Shown here: positions 15,235 to 24,296 of the stretch, piece by piece
Layout: every line of letters starts with the position of its first letter
Position numbering within the stretch: the first letter of the stretch is position 1
DNA from: Sediminibacillus albus
Lineage (GTDB): Bacteria; Bacillota; Bacilli; Bacillales; Amphibacillaceae
Assembly: GCF_900101125.1 (NCBI RefSeq)
Contig: NZ_FNFL01000003.1
Location: 62,001 to 126,000, forward strand
Reading direction: 5' to 3'
DNA length: 64,000 nucleotides
Notes under the pieces: generated by a model
Seen by the model: the letters and a program-made list of their open reading frames with translations, nothing else
Told to the model about the DNA's origin: nothing
Database searches by the model: none
Translations under genes and position numbers: made by a program

Positions 15235-16166
15235 TGTTTGGCCTCCGTCTTTTGCCAGTACCGTCTGGCCCCGCATAATTCAGTTTCATAAACAGTACCC
15301 GCAAGTGTTGTTATTTCTACATTCTTTCCTGTTGTTGGGGAATGGAGCATTTTACCTGCACCATAATAAATACCAACATGATGCAGTTTCCCTTTACCTT
15401 CGTCATAAGAAAAAAACAGCAAATCTCCTGGTTCCAGCTGATCTAAAGGAATTTCCTCTCCGTCCATGGTTGCCTGGTCAGTTGCGTCACGCGGGATTTG
15501 ATAACCATTCGCTTTGTGCATGTTATAGGCAAAGCCGGAACAATCGTAACCGAAGGAACTCATCCCTCCCCAAAAGTAAGGAAGGCCGAGAAAAGCTTCT
15601 CCAGCTTGGACAATATCGTCACCGCTGCCTTTTGCCATTTCTTGTTGATAGATATGTATATCTTCCTTAGATAAAAAACCGCTCCCAGCAGGCAGTCTAA
15701 CACATACCGTGGATTCATCCTCTTCCAGGACCGGAAGCTCGGTTAAATAGCTTAGCTCCAGGTATGGCTGACTGTTGCTGTCATACAGTGTCGTCCGTTT
15801 ACTTGTTACCTGAGCTGTACTTAATCCTGACCATGCCTGCTTGTTTGTCTGTTGGATTTGGCTGGTAGGCAGCCAGCCTGGATAACCACGGGTATCCTTT
15901 ATCGATGGTTGTGTTGGAATAATTACCTGTGTCCATTCTTCCTTACTTTCAATAACTTTTACTTGTTCTCCATACAGAAGCTGAGACTGAACTAAATTCT
16001 TATCGCACAAATCGAGACGAAGTGGGTAAGTTAAACGATTCAGCCAGGCTTCTAAATCAACCGGATTAGAGATCCCTGGTTCATCTAATTGTCTCGGAGA
16101 CTCTGGCGAAGTCCACAAAGTAGCTACCGGCACATTGACCACCCAAACGTTATCTTTTGTCGTCAT
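15231..16166 (-). CDS. ykfC: Gamma-D-glutamyl-L-diamino acid endopeptidase, NlpC/P60 (YkfC)
   Basis: 311 residues. Cleaves the D-Glu-diaminopimelate bond in recycled murein peptides. Two SH3b-like regions fill the first 190 residues (LLYGEQVKVIESKEEWTQV; GYPGWLPTSQI). The NlpC/P60 domain has the catalytic Cys209 in SFGYDCSGF, His in HHVGIYYG and the third polar residue in MLHSP. No signal peptide is present, in keeping with a cytoplasmic recycling role. It overlaps ykfB by four bases and ykfD by four, showing tight translational coupling. Confidence 0.95.
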   Translation of the reverse strand: MTTKDNVWVVNVPVATLWTSPESPRQLDEPGISNPVDLEAWLNRLTYPLRLDLCDKNLVQSQLLYGEQVKVIESKEEWTQVIIPTQPSIKDTRGYPGWLPTSQIQQTNKQAWSGLSTAQVTSKRTTLYDSNSQPYLELSYLTELPVLEEDESTVCVRLPAGSGFLSKEDIHIYQQEMAKGSGDDIVQAGEAFLGLPYFWGGMSSFGYDCSGFAYNMHKANGYQIPRDATDQATMDGEEIPLDQLEPGDLLFFSYDEGKGKLHHVGIYYGAGKMLHSPTTGKNVEITTLAGTVYETELCGARRYWQKTEAKQ

Positions 16167-17266
16167 ACCGCTCCCTCACTTTCACTCGCTATATTTACTT
16201 GGTTGATTCCCAGCCCAGGCCCTTGCGGCAAATGGACAATGTTCGCTTGATAAGTAATACCTCCATTCAAGGTGTCTTCTGCCAGCATTAAAGGAGCATC
16301 AAAGTCATAGCGGGTAATATTTTTTTGGCTGGCTGCCACGTGGGCAGCTGCCGTAATGCCAAGCTTCGTTTCAATCATACTGCCAATCATGCATTCTACC
16401 CCGTAGCTTTCAGCTAATTTCACGATTGCCAGAGCCCGATCTATTCCACCTGTCTTCATCAATTTGATATTGATAAGGTCGGCACTGCGGGTTTCCAAAA
16501 CACGGCGGGCATCAATCGGGGAGAAAACACTTTCGTCGGCCATTATTGGTGTATCTACACGATCTGTGACATATTTAAGACCTTCCATGTCATGCGCTTT
16601 TACCGGTTGTTCGATTAATTCTATATCAAGTCCGGCATCCTCCATTTGATGAATTGCCCGGACCGCTTCTTTTGCCCCCCAGCCCTGATTGGCATCCAGC
16701 CTGATAAGTGCTGAGGAACCGATGCTTTCACGGATTGCCCGTATTCTCCGTACATCTGTTTGGATCTCGTCCTTGCCCACTTTAACCTTTAAACAAGTAA
16801 ATCCTTGATTTGTATAGGCTACGGCATCCTCCGCCATCTCATCTGGTGTGTTGACGCTCACCGTGAAATCGGTTTCCAGCTCGCTGCGATAGCCTCCTAA
16901 CAGCTGATAAAGCGGAAGCCTGCACAACTGTGCGAAGCAATCATATAAAGCCATGTCTACAGCCGCTTTGGCACTGGTGTTTCCAACCAAACATTTATTT
17001 AACAGGTGAAAAACCTCCGCTTTTGCCAACAGAGATTTCCCCTGGAGAGCTGGCTGGATAATATGCTGGACTGCATGTTCGATACCCGCAAGGCTGTCAC
17101 CGGTAATTACGTGTGTAGGCGGGGCCTCTCCCCAACCAATCGTCCCATCATCACATACCACTTTGATATAGACAGACTCTGCCACAGTTACCGTCCGTAA
17201 CGCTGTCTTAAACGGTTTTACTAGAGGAACAGCTACCCTGCTCGTTTCGATTGCTTGTATTCTCAT
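16163..17266 (-). CDS. ykfB: L-Ala-D/L-Glu (dipeptide) epimerase YkfB
   Basis: 367 residues of the enolase/mandelate racemase superfamily. Epimerises L-Ala-D-Glu from murein to L-Ala-L-Glu so that normal peptidases can use it. Key segments: the capping N-terminus MRIQAIETSRVAVPLVKPF, LKVKVGKD with the first catalytic Lys, RLDANQGW and IELIEQPV carrying metal-binding Asp/Glu, PIMADESVFS with the third acid, and NIKLMKTGG with the second catalytic Lys. Start chosen at the ATG with AAAAAGGAG upstream; a reading from 17311 adds 15 unmatched residues and overlaps ykfA. Confidence 0.95.
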   Translation of the reverse strand: MRIQAIETSRVAVPLVKPFKTALRTVTVAESVYIKVVCDDGTIGWGEAPPTHVITGDSLAGIEHAVQHIIQPALQGKSLLAKAEVFHLLNKCLVGNTSAKAAVDMALYDCFAQLCRLPLYQLLGGYRSELETDFTVSVNTPDEMAEDAVAYTNQGFTCLKVKVGKDEIQTDVRRIRAIRESIGSSALIRLDANQGWGAKEAVRAIHQMEDAGLDIELIEQPVKAHDMEGLKYVTDRVDTPIMADESVFSPIDARRVLETRSADLINIKLMKTGGIDRALAIVKLAESYGVECMIGSMIETKLGITAAAHVAASQKNITRYDFDAPLMLAEDTLNGGITYQANIVHLPQGPGLGINQVNIASESEGAV

Positions 17267-17291
17267 CAGCAAACTCCTTTTTGTTTTCTTC

Positions 17292-18212
17292 TTATAAAAC
17301 CCCGGGTTCAATAGCCAATGTTTTCTTTGCGCTCGATAAGTGGCCCTGTACCCCTAAAGGAATGGCAAAGTGCGGTTGGCAATGCCCGATGTTGAACCCT
17401 TTCACAACCGGCTTATTTAAACCGGAAAAATAGCGCCCGAACACTTGATCAAGTGTTAAAGATGCTTTCCCGTCCTTAGGGTTGGCATTTTTAAAGTCTC
17501 CTACGATTATTCCTGCAGCTTTATCAAGTTTCCCGGCTTGCTGGAGCTGGTTTAGCATCCCGTCAATCCGATAGGGCTCTTCATCGATATCCTCTATCAG
17601 CAATAGCTTGCCTTTTGCCTCAATTTCAAAAGCTGTACCAAGCGTGCTGCACAACAGGCTCAAATTTCCTCCTGTCAGCTCTCCCTGCGCCTCTCCTTCT
17701 GAGATTGCATGAAGCGGCGAAATCTTCTCTGAGTAGACGAGTTTAACTGGATCAAAGAGCTGCTGGAACATTTGCTTCGATAAATCGGCAAACCCTTCTT
17801 TGCCAATATCCGAGCTGATCATGGGGCCATGGAATGTGACAAGTCCTGACTGCTGCTGAAAGGCCGTGTGCAAATAAGTGATATCACTATAGCCCCAAAA
17901 AACCTTTGGGTTAGCTGCAATTAATTGATAGTCTATATCGGAGGCTATTCTTCCTGTGCCGTATCCTCCGCAAACACAAATGATGCCTGCAATCCCAGGA
18001 TCCCCGAACATCTCATGTAAATCATGTAAGCGGGATGCATCTTCTCCAGCCAAATAACCGTGAGTGTCTCTAATATGGGTGCCTTCCCTTACGTTTAAGC
18101 CGAGCGACTTGATAAACGCTATTCCAGCATCAAGATCAGCCAGGTTGGGAGGGCTTGCTGGAGCTATGATTCCTACTGTATCCCCCGCTTGTAATGGTCT
18201 TGGCAAAATCAT
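17292..18212 (-). CDS. ykfA: Muramoyltetrapeptide (LD-) carboxypeptidase YkfA
   Basis: 306 residues of peptidase family S66. Removes the terminal D-Ala from murein tetrapeptides. The N-terminus LQAGDTVGIIAPASPPNLAD and ICVCGGYGTGRIASDIDY around residue 85-105 are diagnostic; the nucleophile Ser lies in FHGPMISSD near residue 130, and the Glu and His of the triad in LLLIEDIDEEPYRID and the C-terminal region. It is the first gene of the ykf half of the operon. A tandem repeat and a hairpin separate it from dppE, so its expression may depend on partial readthrough. Confidence 0.94.
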   Translation of the reverse strand: MILPRPLQAGDTVGIIAPASPPNLADLDAGIAFIKSLGLNVREGTHIRDTHGYLAGEDASRLHDLHEMFGDPGIAGIICVCGGYGTGRIASDIDYQLIAANPKVFWGYSDITYLHTAFQQQSGLVTFHGPMISSDIGKEGFADLSKQMFQQLFDPVKLVYSEKISPLHAISEGEAQGELTGGNLSLLCSTLGTAFEIEAKGKLLLIEDIDEEPYRIDGMLNQLQQAGKLDKAAGIIVGDFKNANPKDGKASLTLDQVFGRYFSGLNKPVVKGFNIGHCQPHFAIPLGVQGHLSSAKKTLAIEPGVL

Positions 18213-18240
18213 CGCGTAAACCTCGTTTCTATGAAATTCT

Positions 18241-18584
18241 CCTGTGCATCAGTCCAGTTCTATCGCTGCTAATCGGGCGCTTTCGCTTTTTCATTGTCCA
18301 GCTACAGCTCCCAGCAGCTCGTGAACTTCCTGCTGCTCCGTACGATAAGTCAACATCATCGCTTACGCACTGTGTTTCCTTTATCTCCTGTGCATCAGTC
18401 CAGTTCTATCGCTGCTAATCGGGCGCTTTCGCTTTTCTATTGTCCAGCTGCAGCTCCCAGCAGCTCGCGAACTTCCTGCTGCTCCGTACGATAAGTCAAC
18501 ATCATCGCTTACGCGCTGTGTTTCCTTTATCTCCTGTGCATCAGTCCAGTTTTATCACTGCTAATCGGTCGCTTTCGCTTTTCT
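18241..18584. repeat. 146-bp tandem repeat, 2.4 copies, in the dppE-ykfA gap
   Basis: Units at 18241-18386 and 18387-18532 are both 146 bases and differ at only a handful of positions; a third copy is truncated at about 18584. Each unit begins CCTGTGCATCAGTCCAGTTC and includes GTCCAGCT, CCCAGCAGCTCG and GATAAGTCAACATCATCGC. This resembles a dispersed intergenic repeat I associate with several Bacillaceae genomes, though I cannot confirm that here. It contains no supported gene; the apparent open frames arise from the repeat itself. Confidence 0.9.
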
Positions 18585-18595
18585 TTCTACATACA

Positions 18596-18668
18596 AGAAA
18601 TGGCTCTGTTCACCTGGTACTGGCGGATTGGATTCACGCTGGTACGGCGGGTGATTAAGAGCCAGTTC
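18596..18668 (-). terminator. Hairpin terminator after dppE, inside the dpp-ykf operon
   Basis: An extended imperfect stem pairs AGAAATGGCTCTGTTCACC with GGGTGATTAAGAGCCAGTTCT (core GGCTCT/AGAGCC). It lies 33 bases after the dppE stop. Only a weak T-run follows on the minus strand, so partial readthrough into ykfA is plausible. Confidence 0.5.
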
Positions 18669-18701
18669 TTTTTGTTTGTTATTCCATGATGGTTTCTAGT
18701 T

Positions 18702-20354
18702 TTAGTTCTTGTCTGCCCATTTCAGTTCCATATAACCTACTGGATGGCGGACAATTCCTGATACTTCATCTTTATGAAGGAACACTTGGTTATAAAAATT
18801 AACCGGTATGATCGGCATTTCTTCAAATAAAACTTTTTCTGCTTCGTACATTAACTCCCAGCGTTTTTCTTCATCGGCTTCATTCTTCGCTTGAGAGATC
18901 AAATCGTCATATTCTTCATTGGACCAACCAGTACGGTTCATGGAAGAATCGGTGACGAAGCTTTCCAGGAAGTTGATTGGGTCGCCATAGTCAGCAAGAA
19001 ATGAACTACGGGATAATTGATGTTTTAAGTCTTTTTGATCTTGCAGGAATACATTCCACTCGGCGTTTTCCAGTGTGATTTCAATGCCTAAATCCTGCTG
19101 GAACCGCTGCTGGACTGTTTCGGCGATTTTCTTGTTATCTTCTGAGGTGTTATAGGTCAAAGTAATCGGGGGCAGTTCGTCATACCCTTCCTCTTCCATT
19201 CCTTCAGCAAGCAGTTGCTTGGCCTCCTCTGGATTATATGCTACTAAATCACCGTTTGTTTCGCGGAAATCATTTCCCGATGGGTCTTCAAATCCATAAG
19301 ATACAAAGCCTTTCGCTGGTTTTTCTCCCATTTTTGTTACGTATTCAACGATTTCCTCTTGATTGACAGCCATTGCCAAGGCTTGGCGAATTTTTTTGTT
19401 TTGGAATGGTTCTTCATTGACATTAAAGCGGTAAAACTGCGTACCGGCTTGTGGATCAATGACAACATTATCACTGTCCAGCACGTCTTCAGCAAGATCA
19501 GCTGGGATTTCAGTGGTATCTAGTTCGCCGCTTTCATACATTTGATACTCTGTATTCGTTTCGTTGACCATCGCCCAGTGGACTTCTTCCAGTTTGACGG
19601 TTTCTGCATCCCAGTACTGATCATTTTTCACCATCGTAAAGTCACTGTCATGGTTCCATTCACTAAGCTTAAATGGCCCGTTGCCGACAAAGCTGTCAGC
19701 TTCAGCAAACCACTCAGGATTTTCCTCAGCGACTGCCTGATTAACAGGGAAAAACGCCGGGTTCGTTATCACGTTTAAGAAAAAGCCGGTAGGTGCAGCT
19801 AACGTTACCTTGAAAGTTTTTTCGTCGACGGCTTCAAGGCCTAAGTCTTCAGCACTGCCTTCCCCATTGTTAAAAGCTTCTCCGCCTTCGATGAAATAAC
19901 CTAAAAATGCAGAAGAGAATCCCGATTCAGGATCAAGTAAACGGGTCCAGGCATAGACAAAGTCTCCAGCTGTGACATCGTCCCCATTGGACCACTTTGC
20001 ATCTTCCCTAAGGTGGAAGGTGTACTCCAGGCCATCATCGGAAATATCCCATGATTCAGCAGTCGCTGCTTCTGGCTGATGGTCCTGCCCCAGGCGGGTC
20101 AAGCCTTCCATCAGGTTATTCAAAGCCTGCCAGGAAGCGGCATCAAAGCCCTCAGGCGGGTCAAAGGAGGTTGGCTCTACTCCATTGTTTAACCGCAGCA
20201 CTTTATCACCGCTTGCTTCTGCTTCGTCGCCGGTGTCTGTCGTTTCTGTCTTGTCTTCCTGACCTTCCTCATCTCCGGCGCTTTCATTGGCTGTACATGC
20301 TGCCAACACAAAAGCAGCCATTAAAACGAATAAAATCGATAACCATTTTTTCAT
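18702..20354 (-). CDS. dppE: Dipeptide/oligopeptide ABC transporter substrate-binding lipoprotein DppE
   Basis: 550 residues of the SBP_bac_5 family. Lipid-anchored receptor that delivers peptides to the DppBC channel. Signal peptide ends at LAACT (Cys20), followed by an acidic linker (EGQEDKTETTDTGDEAEASG). Family segments include DDGLEYTFHLREDAKWSNGD near residue 110 and AMAVNQEEIVEYV near 330. Strong ribosome site AAGGGGG before the ATG. In B. subtilis DppE binds murein tripeptide and dipeptides; gene order makes the same role likely. Confidence 0.95.
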   Translation of the reverse strand: MKKWLSILFVLMAAFVLAACTANESAGDEEGQEDKTETTDTGDEAEASGDKVLRLNNGVEPTSFDPPEGFDAASWQALNNLMEGLTRLGQDHQPEAATAESWDISDDGLEYTFHLREDAKWSNGDDVTAGDFVYAWTRLLDPESGFSSAFLGYFIEGGEAFNNGEGSAEDLGLEAVDEKTFKVTLAAPTGFFLNVITNPAFFPVNQAVAEENPEWFAEADSFVGNGPFKLSEWNHDSDFTMVKNDQYWDAETVKLEEVHWAMVNETNTEYQMYESGELDTTEIPADLAEDVLDSDNVVIDPQAGTQFYRFNVNEEPFQNKKIRQALAMAVNQEEIVEYVTKMGEKPAKGFVSYGFEDPSGNDFRETNGDLVAYNPEEAKQLLAEGMEEEGYDELPPITLTYNTSEDNKKIAETVQQRFQQDLGIEITLENAEWNVFLQDQKDLKHQLSRSSFLADYGDPINFLESFVTDSSMNRTGWSNEEYDDLISQAKNEADEEKRWELMYEAEKVLFEEMPIIPVNFYNQVFLHKDEVSGIVRHPVGYMELKWADKN

Positions 20355-20375
20355 GTTGATCCCCCTTTTTTATTG

Positions 20376-21383
20376 TTACTGCCTGGCCCCTGCTATGTTT
20401 GAGACATGTTTTGCTCTTTCATCTTGCAGCCAGCAGCCCACTTTATGTGTGGAACTAAGCTTGGAAGGGGCAGGATAAACTTTATCACACACCTCCATGG
20501 CAAAAGGACACCTGGCTGTAAATGGACATCCTTGCGGAGGTGAGAATAAATCTGGTGGTGTCCCGTCGATCGGGATGAGGTTGTCTTCCTCAATATCCAA
20601 TCGCGGAACAGAATTTAACAACCCCTGGGTATAAGGGTGCTTTGGGTCATAAAAAATTTCCCTTTTTGATCCAACTTCAATGATTTTCCCGGCATACATA
20701 ACTGCTATCCTATCAGCGATTTTTGCCACCACTCCAAGATCATGAGTAATAAGAATGATAGAAACACCAGTCCGTTCCTGGATTTTACCGAATAGGTCGA
20801 GAATTTGTGCTTGTATGGTTACGTCCAGAGCAGTGGTCGGTTCATCAGCAATTAGTAAATCCGGATCACAAATCAATGCCATTGCAATAACCATTCGCTG
20901 CCGCATACCGCCACTGAACTGGTGCGGGTATTGCTTCAACCGCTCATCTGGATTAGGGATTCCTACCAGCTTCATCATTTCCAGCGCTTGTTTCTTTGCT
21001 TCCCCGCTGGTGATGTTCTGGTGCTGCTTCAGGCCCTCTGTCAACTGATCGCCAATAGTTAATGTTGGATTTAGCGCAGTCATTGGATCCTGGAAAATCA
21101 TTGATATGTCGACGCCTCTGATTTTGCGCATTTCCTTATCTGATAAATTTGTTATATCCCTTCCCTTATAGACGATAGACCCATTTGCTATTTTACCGGG
21201 AGGAGATGGGATTAAGCGCATGATGCTATTAGAAGTCACGCTTTTCCCACAGCCGGATTCTCCGACAATTGCCAGCGTTTCTCCCTTCATCAAGTGAAAA
21301 TCAACACCTCTGACAGCCTTGACTTCTCCCCCATATGTTTTAAAGGTTACTTCTAAGTCTTTTACTTCTAGTATTTTTTCCAT
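20376..21383 (-). CDS. dppD: Dipeptide ABC transporter ATP-binding protein DppD
   Basis: 335 residues. Walker A GESGCGKSVTS near residue 40, signature FSGGMRQRMVIAMAL, Walker B LLIADEPTTALD, switch His in LITHDLG, and the C-terminal Opp/Dpp extension with CPFTARCPFAMEVCDKV. I start at the ATG at 21383, eight bases after GGGAG; a GTG at 21392 overlapping the dppC stop would add three residues. Works as a pair with the YkfD ATPase, since no separate dppF lies in the cluster. Confidence 0.94.
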   Translation of the reverse strand: MEKILEVKDLEVTFKTYGGEVKAVRGVDFHLMKGETLAIVGESGCGKSVTSNSIMRLIPSPPGKIANGSIVYKGRDITNLSDKEMRKIRGVDISMIFQDPMTALNPTLTIGDQLTEGLKQHQNITSGEAKKQALEMMKLVGIPNPDERLKQYPHQFSGGMRQRMVIAMALICDPDLLIADEPTTALDVTIQAQILDLFGKIQERTGVSIILITHDLGVVAKIADRIAVMYAGKIIEVGSKREIFYDPKHPYTQGLLNSVPRLDIEEDNLIPIDGTPPDLFSPPQGCPFTARCPFAMEVCDKVYPAPSKLSSTHKVGCWLQDERAKHVSNIAGARQ

Positions 21384-21388
21384 TGTTG

Positions 21389-22348
21389 TCACTCCCTGAG
21401 CTTCGGATCCAGGGCATCCTGAAGTCCGTCGCCTAACACATTAAATGCAAACATCGTTAGAGAAATAAATAAAGCCGGAAAGAATAAGCGCCACCAGTCG
21501 CCGGAAAGGATGGTCGGCAAAGCGTCGTTGGCCATCACACCCCAACTAGCATAAGGCGCCTGAATTCCTAGTCCTAAAAAACTTAAAAAAGCTTCGGCAA
21601 AAATGGCTGTCGGTACCGTCAGTGTCATCTGGACAATGATTGGCCCCATTGTATTAGGAAGCAAGTTTTTCCTGATAATCCTTCGGGTTTTCGCTCCAAA
21701 GGACTGAGAGGCAAGAACAAATTCCAAGTGTTTCAACTGCAATACCTGTCCCCTGACAATCCGTGCCATACCAACCCATCCTGTCACACTTAGGGCCACA
21801 ATAATGGTAGTCAAGCTTGGGCCCATTACGACTAGCAGCAGTATGACGACTAGTAAATAAGGAAGGCCGTACAATATTTCGATAATCCGCATCATAATAT
21901 TATCTGCCCGGCCGCCTTTATAGCCGGAAATCCCTCCGTAAATAACACCGATAAAGAAATCGATTAATGCTGCCATCAATCCTACAAACAATGAAATCCT
22001 CGCCCCGTACCATGTTCTCGTAAAAACGTCCCTGCCTAATTCATCTGTTCCAAACCAATGTTCCGCTGAGGGAGCCATATTTTGGTTAGGGAGATTAATT
22101 TCACGGACAGAATGCGGTGAAAAAATCGGACCGAAAATCGCCAGTAATGCTAGTAAAACAAGAAAGAGCAGGCCGGTCATCGCCAGTTTGTTTTTTAATA
22201 GTCTTTGCCATGCATCACTCCAGTACGAGAGCGACGGTCTGGAAACCTTTTCGGCGTCCTGTGATTCTTTTTTCAACGGACGGAACCATTCATCAGGGAT
22301 GGTGGAACCAGCGTGAAGTTCCTGGTTTTTCTCTTCCGCAAGACTCAT
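21389..22348 (-). CDS. dppC: Dipeptide ABC transporter permease DppC
   Basis: 319 residues. Membrane channel subunit with five to six helices. The N-terminus has the OppC/DppC leader and first helix (LAMTGLLFLVLLALLAIFGP), then FGTDELGRDVFTRTWYGARI, typical of the family, and the EAA loop near EAFLSFLGLGIQAPYASWG. Start at MSLAEEK with AGGAGG upstream, one base after the dppB stop; the longer reading to 22405 lies inside dppB and is not real. Confidence 0.95.
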   Translation of the reverse strand: MSLAEEKNQELHAGSTIPDEWFRPLKKESQDAEKVSRPSLSYWSDAWQRLLKNKLAMTGLLFLVLLALLAIFGPIFSPHSVREINLPNQNMAPSAEHWFGTDELGRDVFTRTWYGARISLFVGLMAALIDFFIGVIYGGISGYKGGRADNIMMRIIEILYGLPYLLVVILLLVVMGPSLTTIIVALSVTGWVGMARIVRGQVLQLKHLEFVLASQSFGAKTRRIIRKNLLPNTMGPIIVQMTLTVPTAIFAEAFLSFLGLGIQAPYASWGVMANDALPTILSGDWWRLFFPALFISLTMFAFNVLGDGLQDALDPKLRE

Positions 22349-22349
22349 G

Positions 22350-23282
22350 TTATTCCGCCTCCTTCTTATGCAGCTTGATTCTTGGGTCAAGCAATCCATA
22401 GGCAATGTCTACTAAAAACAACATAATGATTAAAAAGGCACTGTAAAATACGGTTGTTCCCATAATAACCGGATAATCCCGGTTGTTGATGCTCTCCACA
22501 AAGTATTTACCCATCCCGGGGATGGCAAATATTTTTTCCAATACAAACGTCCCTGTCAGGATACCAGCCAGCAAAGTACCTAAAATAGTAACTACTGGCA
22601 TAAGTGCATTTTTAAGTGCATGCTTAAAGACTATTTTGTAGGGAGACAATCCCTTTGCTCTAGCCATCTTGATATAATCCTGTGTAAGCACTTCCAGCAT
22701 ACTCGACCTTGTCAGCCTTGCAATGATGGCCATTGGACCCGTAGCCAAAGCAAGGACCGGCAGCACCATATGCTGAGGGCTGGACCAGGTAGCCGCTGGA
22801 AGAATTTTTAATTGAACAGCAAAAGTCTGGATCAGCTGGGTAGCCAAAATAAAGTTCGGAATAGAAATCCCAAGCACAGCAATAGTCATCGCAAAGTAAT
22901 CAATTAATCCGTTATGTCTTAATGCTGCAATAATTCCTAATAGTATCCCGGAAATGACTGCGACGATAACAGATACCAATCCTAGTTCGAGCGAAATCGG
23001 GAATCCTCTGCCAAGCAGGTCATTAACTGTCGAAGTAGGCTGCTTGATCGATGGGCCGAAGTCAAAAGTCACAATTGATTTCAAATATAGGAGATATTGG
23101 ACATACAATGGCTCATCCAAATGGTAATGGGCCTGCAAATTGGCCTGGACAGCTTCACTGGTACCGCGTTCCTCGTTGAACGGCGAGCCAGGAATTGCAT
23201 GCATCAAAATGAAAGTCAGGGTTACAATTATTAAGATGGTAACTACCATGATCACAAAGCGTTTTAATATGTATCCTAGCAT
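22350..23282 (-). CDS. dppB: Dipeptide ABC transporter permease DppB
   Basis: 310 residues. Begins MLGYILKRFVIMVVTILIIV, the usual first helix of OppB/DppB, followed by the extracellular loop with GSPFNEERGTSEAVQANLQA and five further helices. The coupling loop near LTRSSMLEVLTQDYIKMARAKG carries the EAA-type motif that meets the ATPases. It lies 10 bases after dppA and one base before dppC. Confidence 0.96.
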   Translation of the reverse strand: MLGYILKRFVIMVVTILIIVTLTFILMHAIPGSPFNEERGTSEAVQANLQAHYHLDEPLYVQYLLYLKSIVTFDFGPSIKQPTSTVNDLLGRGFPISLELGLVSVIVAVISGILLGIIAALRHNGLIDYFAMTIAVLGISIPNFILATQLIQTFAVQLKILPAATWSSPQHMVLPVLALATGPMAIIARLTRSSMLEVLTQDYIKMARAKGLSPYKIVFKHALKNALMPVVTILGTLLAGILTGTFVLEKIFAIPGMGKYFVESINNRDYPVIMGTTVFYSAFLIIMLFLVDIAYGLLDPRIKLHKKEAE

Positions 23283-23292
23283 GGCTCCACTC

Positions 23293-24117
23293 CTAACTGA
23301 ATGTTGTGCGCATCGCCAGTTCAGTCATTACCAGCATCGCTTGATACGCCTCTAAGATGTCCTTTGCTTCAAATTTAACCGTTGTGGTCCCCGGCTCTAG
23401 CTCAGTTCCGGGCATAAGGCTTGCCCATTCGGCTTGACCATAATTAGTGAATTCAATGCGTAAAGTAGGGTGTTTTGGCGGCTTAAGCGGAGCAATGCTT
23501 GCACGCTTTTCCAAAGCTGATTTGGCTTGTCTTTGCAGCAATTCACCTGCTTTTCGCGGAGAAAGAGCCTTCACCGCCGAACGGGAAATAGTCGTCTTAA
23601 CTGGAGCAGTAACTACATTTTCAATCAATTGTTCAGCTTCTGCACATGCTTGATCATCTCCAGCCACCATAAGCACCGGTACACCGAAATGGCCTGCGAC
23701 ATACGCATTGAAGCCTAGCTCCCCTACTATCTTGTCATCTATGAAAAAGTTACGGACACCAAAGGTCATTGAATGGGACATGACGCCTTTTTGGCCGGCG
23801 CGGGCATGGTAACCGAGAAACATGGCTCCTATGTAGCTTTCGTCTAAATCTTGCACCATCGAGAAGGGTTTGACATCTCCTGTGATAAGGGATGCTTCTG
23901 GGTGAATTTCGTCAATTAAAAGGTTATTCATTTTTGAATGGCTGTCATTGACAAGGATTTCCTCGCAGCCGAATTTGTAAGCTGCCTCAATCACATAGTT
24001 TGCTTCTTCGGTCATTATCCGGCGAGCTCTTTCATAGTTGAGCTTGTGCGAGTCTACATACGTGTGATCCGGCAAACCGGTGATCCCTTCCATATCTACT
24101 GATAAAAACAAATTCAT
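23293..24117 (-). CDS. dppA: D-aminopeptidase DppA
   Basis: 274 residues, zinc-dependent peptidase of family M55 that releases N-terminal D-amino acids such as D-Ala. Metal-ligand segments: FLSVDMEGITGL at the N-terminus (Asp and Glu), VNDSHSKMNN near residue 60, and GYHARAG with a metal His near residue 104. GVMSHSMTFGVRNFFID and the C-terminal AYQAMLVMTELAMRT match B. subtilis DppA closely. First gene of a nine-gene operon whose products import and break down D-amino-acid-containing peptides. A CodY-like box covers the promoter. Confidence 0.96.
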   Translation of the reverse strand: MNLFLSVDMEGITGLPDHTYVDSHKLNYERARRIMTEEANYVIEAAYKFGCEEILVNDSHSKMNNLLIDEIHPEASLITGDVKPFSMVQDLDESYIGAMFLGYHARAGQKGVMSHSMTFGVRNFFIDDKIVGELGFNAYVAGHFGVPVLMVAGDDQACAEAEQLIENVVTAPVKTTISRSAVKALSPRKAGELLQRQAKSALEKRASIAPLKPPKHPTLRIEFTNYGQAEWASLMPGTELEPGTTTVKFEAKDILEAYQAMLVMTELAMRTTFS

Positions 24118-24179
24118 AACTACAGGCTCCTTCTTTTGGCGTCGGTGTTGCCTTATTAAACTTTTGATAATAATAACAC

Positions 24180-24194
24180 AATTTTTAAAAAATT
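24180..24194. promoter_or_regulatory. CodY-box-like operator at the dppA promoter
   Basis: On the minus strand AATTTTTTAAAAATT differs from the CodY consensus AATTTTCWGAAAATT at two positions. It overlaps the putative -10. The B. subtilis dpp operon is repressed by CodY in rich medium, so the site makes sense, although A/T-rich DNA makes near-matches common. Confidence 0.55.
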
Positions 24195-24219
24195 TAAATA
24201 ATTAATTTGGTCTAGACAA
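24191..24219 (-). promoter_or_regulatory. Candidate sigma-A promoter of the dpp-ykf operon
   Basis: Minus strand TTGTCT (24214-24219) and TAAATT (24191-24196) with a 17-base spacer, about 75 bases before the dppA ATG. Confidence 0.45.
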
Positions 24220-24246
24220 GTTTGCAGCTTATACAGGCAATACAAA

Positions 24247-24276
24247 GCCCCACAGAAGGTTTCGCTTCTGCGGGGC
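24247..24276 (-). terminator. Terminator after the copper ATPase gene
   Basis: GCCCCACAGAAG pairs with CTTCTGCGGGGC around GTTTCG, followed on the minus strand by TTTGTATT. Confidence 0.85.
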
Positions 24277-24296
24277 CGCATTCAATCTGTTCTTAT

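Noticed and set aside
18194-18658. Three plus-strand frames of 66-74 codons with similar translations
   Set aside because: Their similarity comes from the 146-bp tandem repeat; no ribosome sites.
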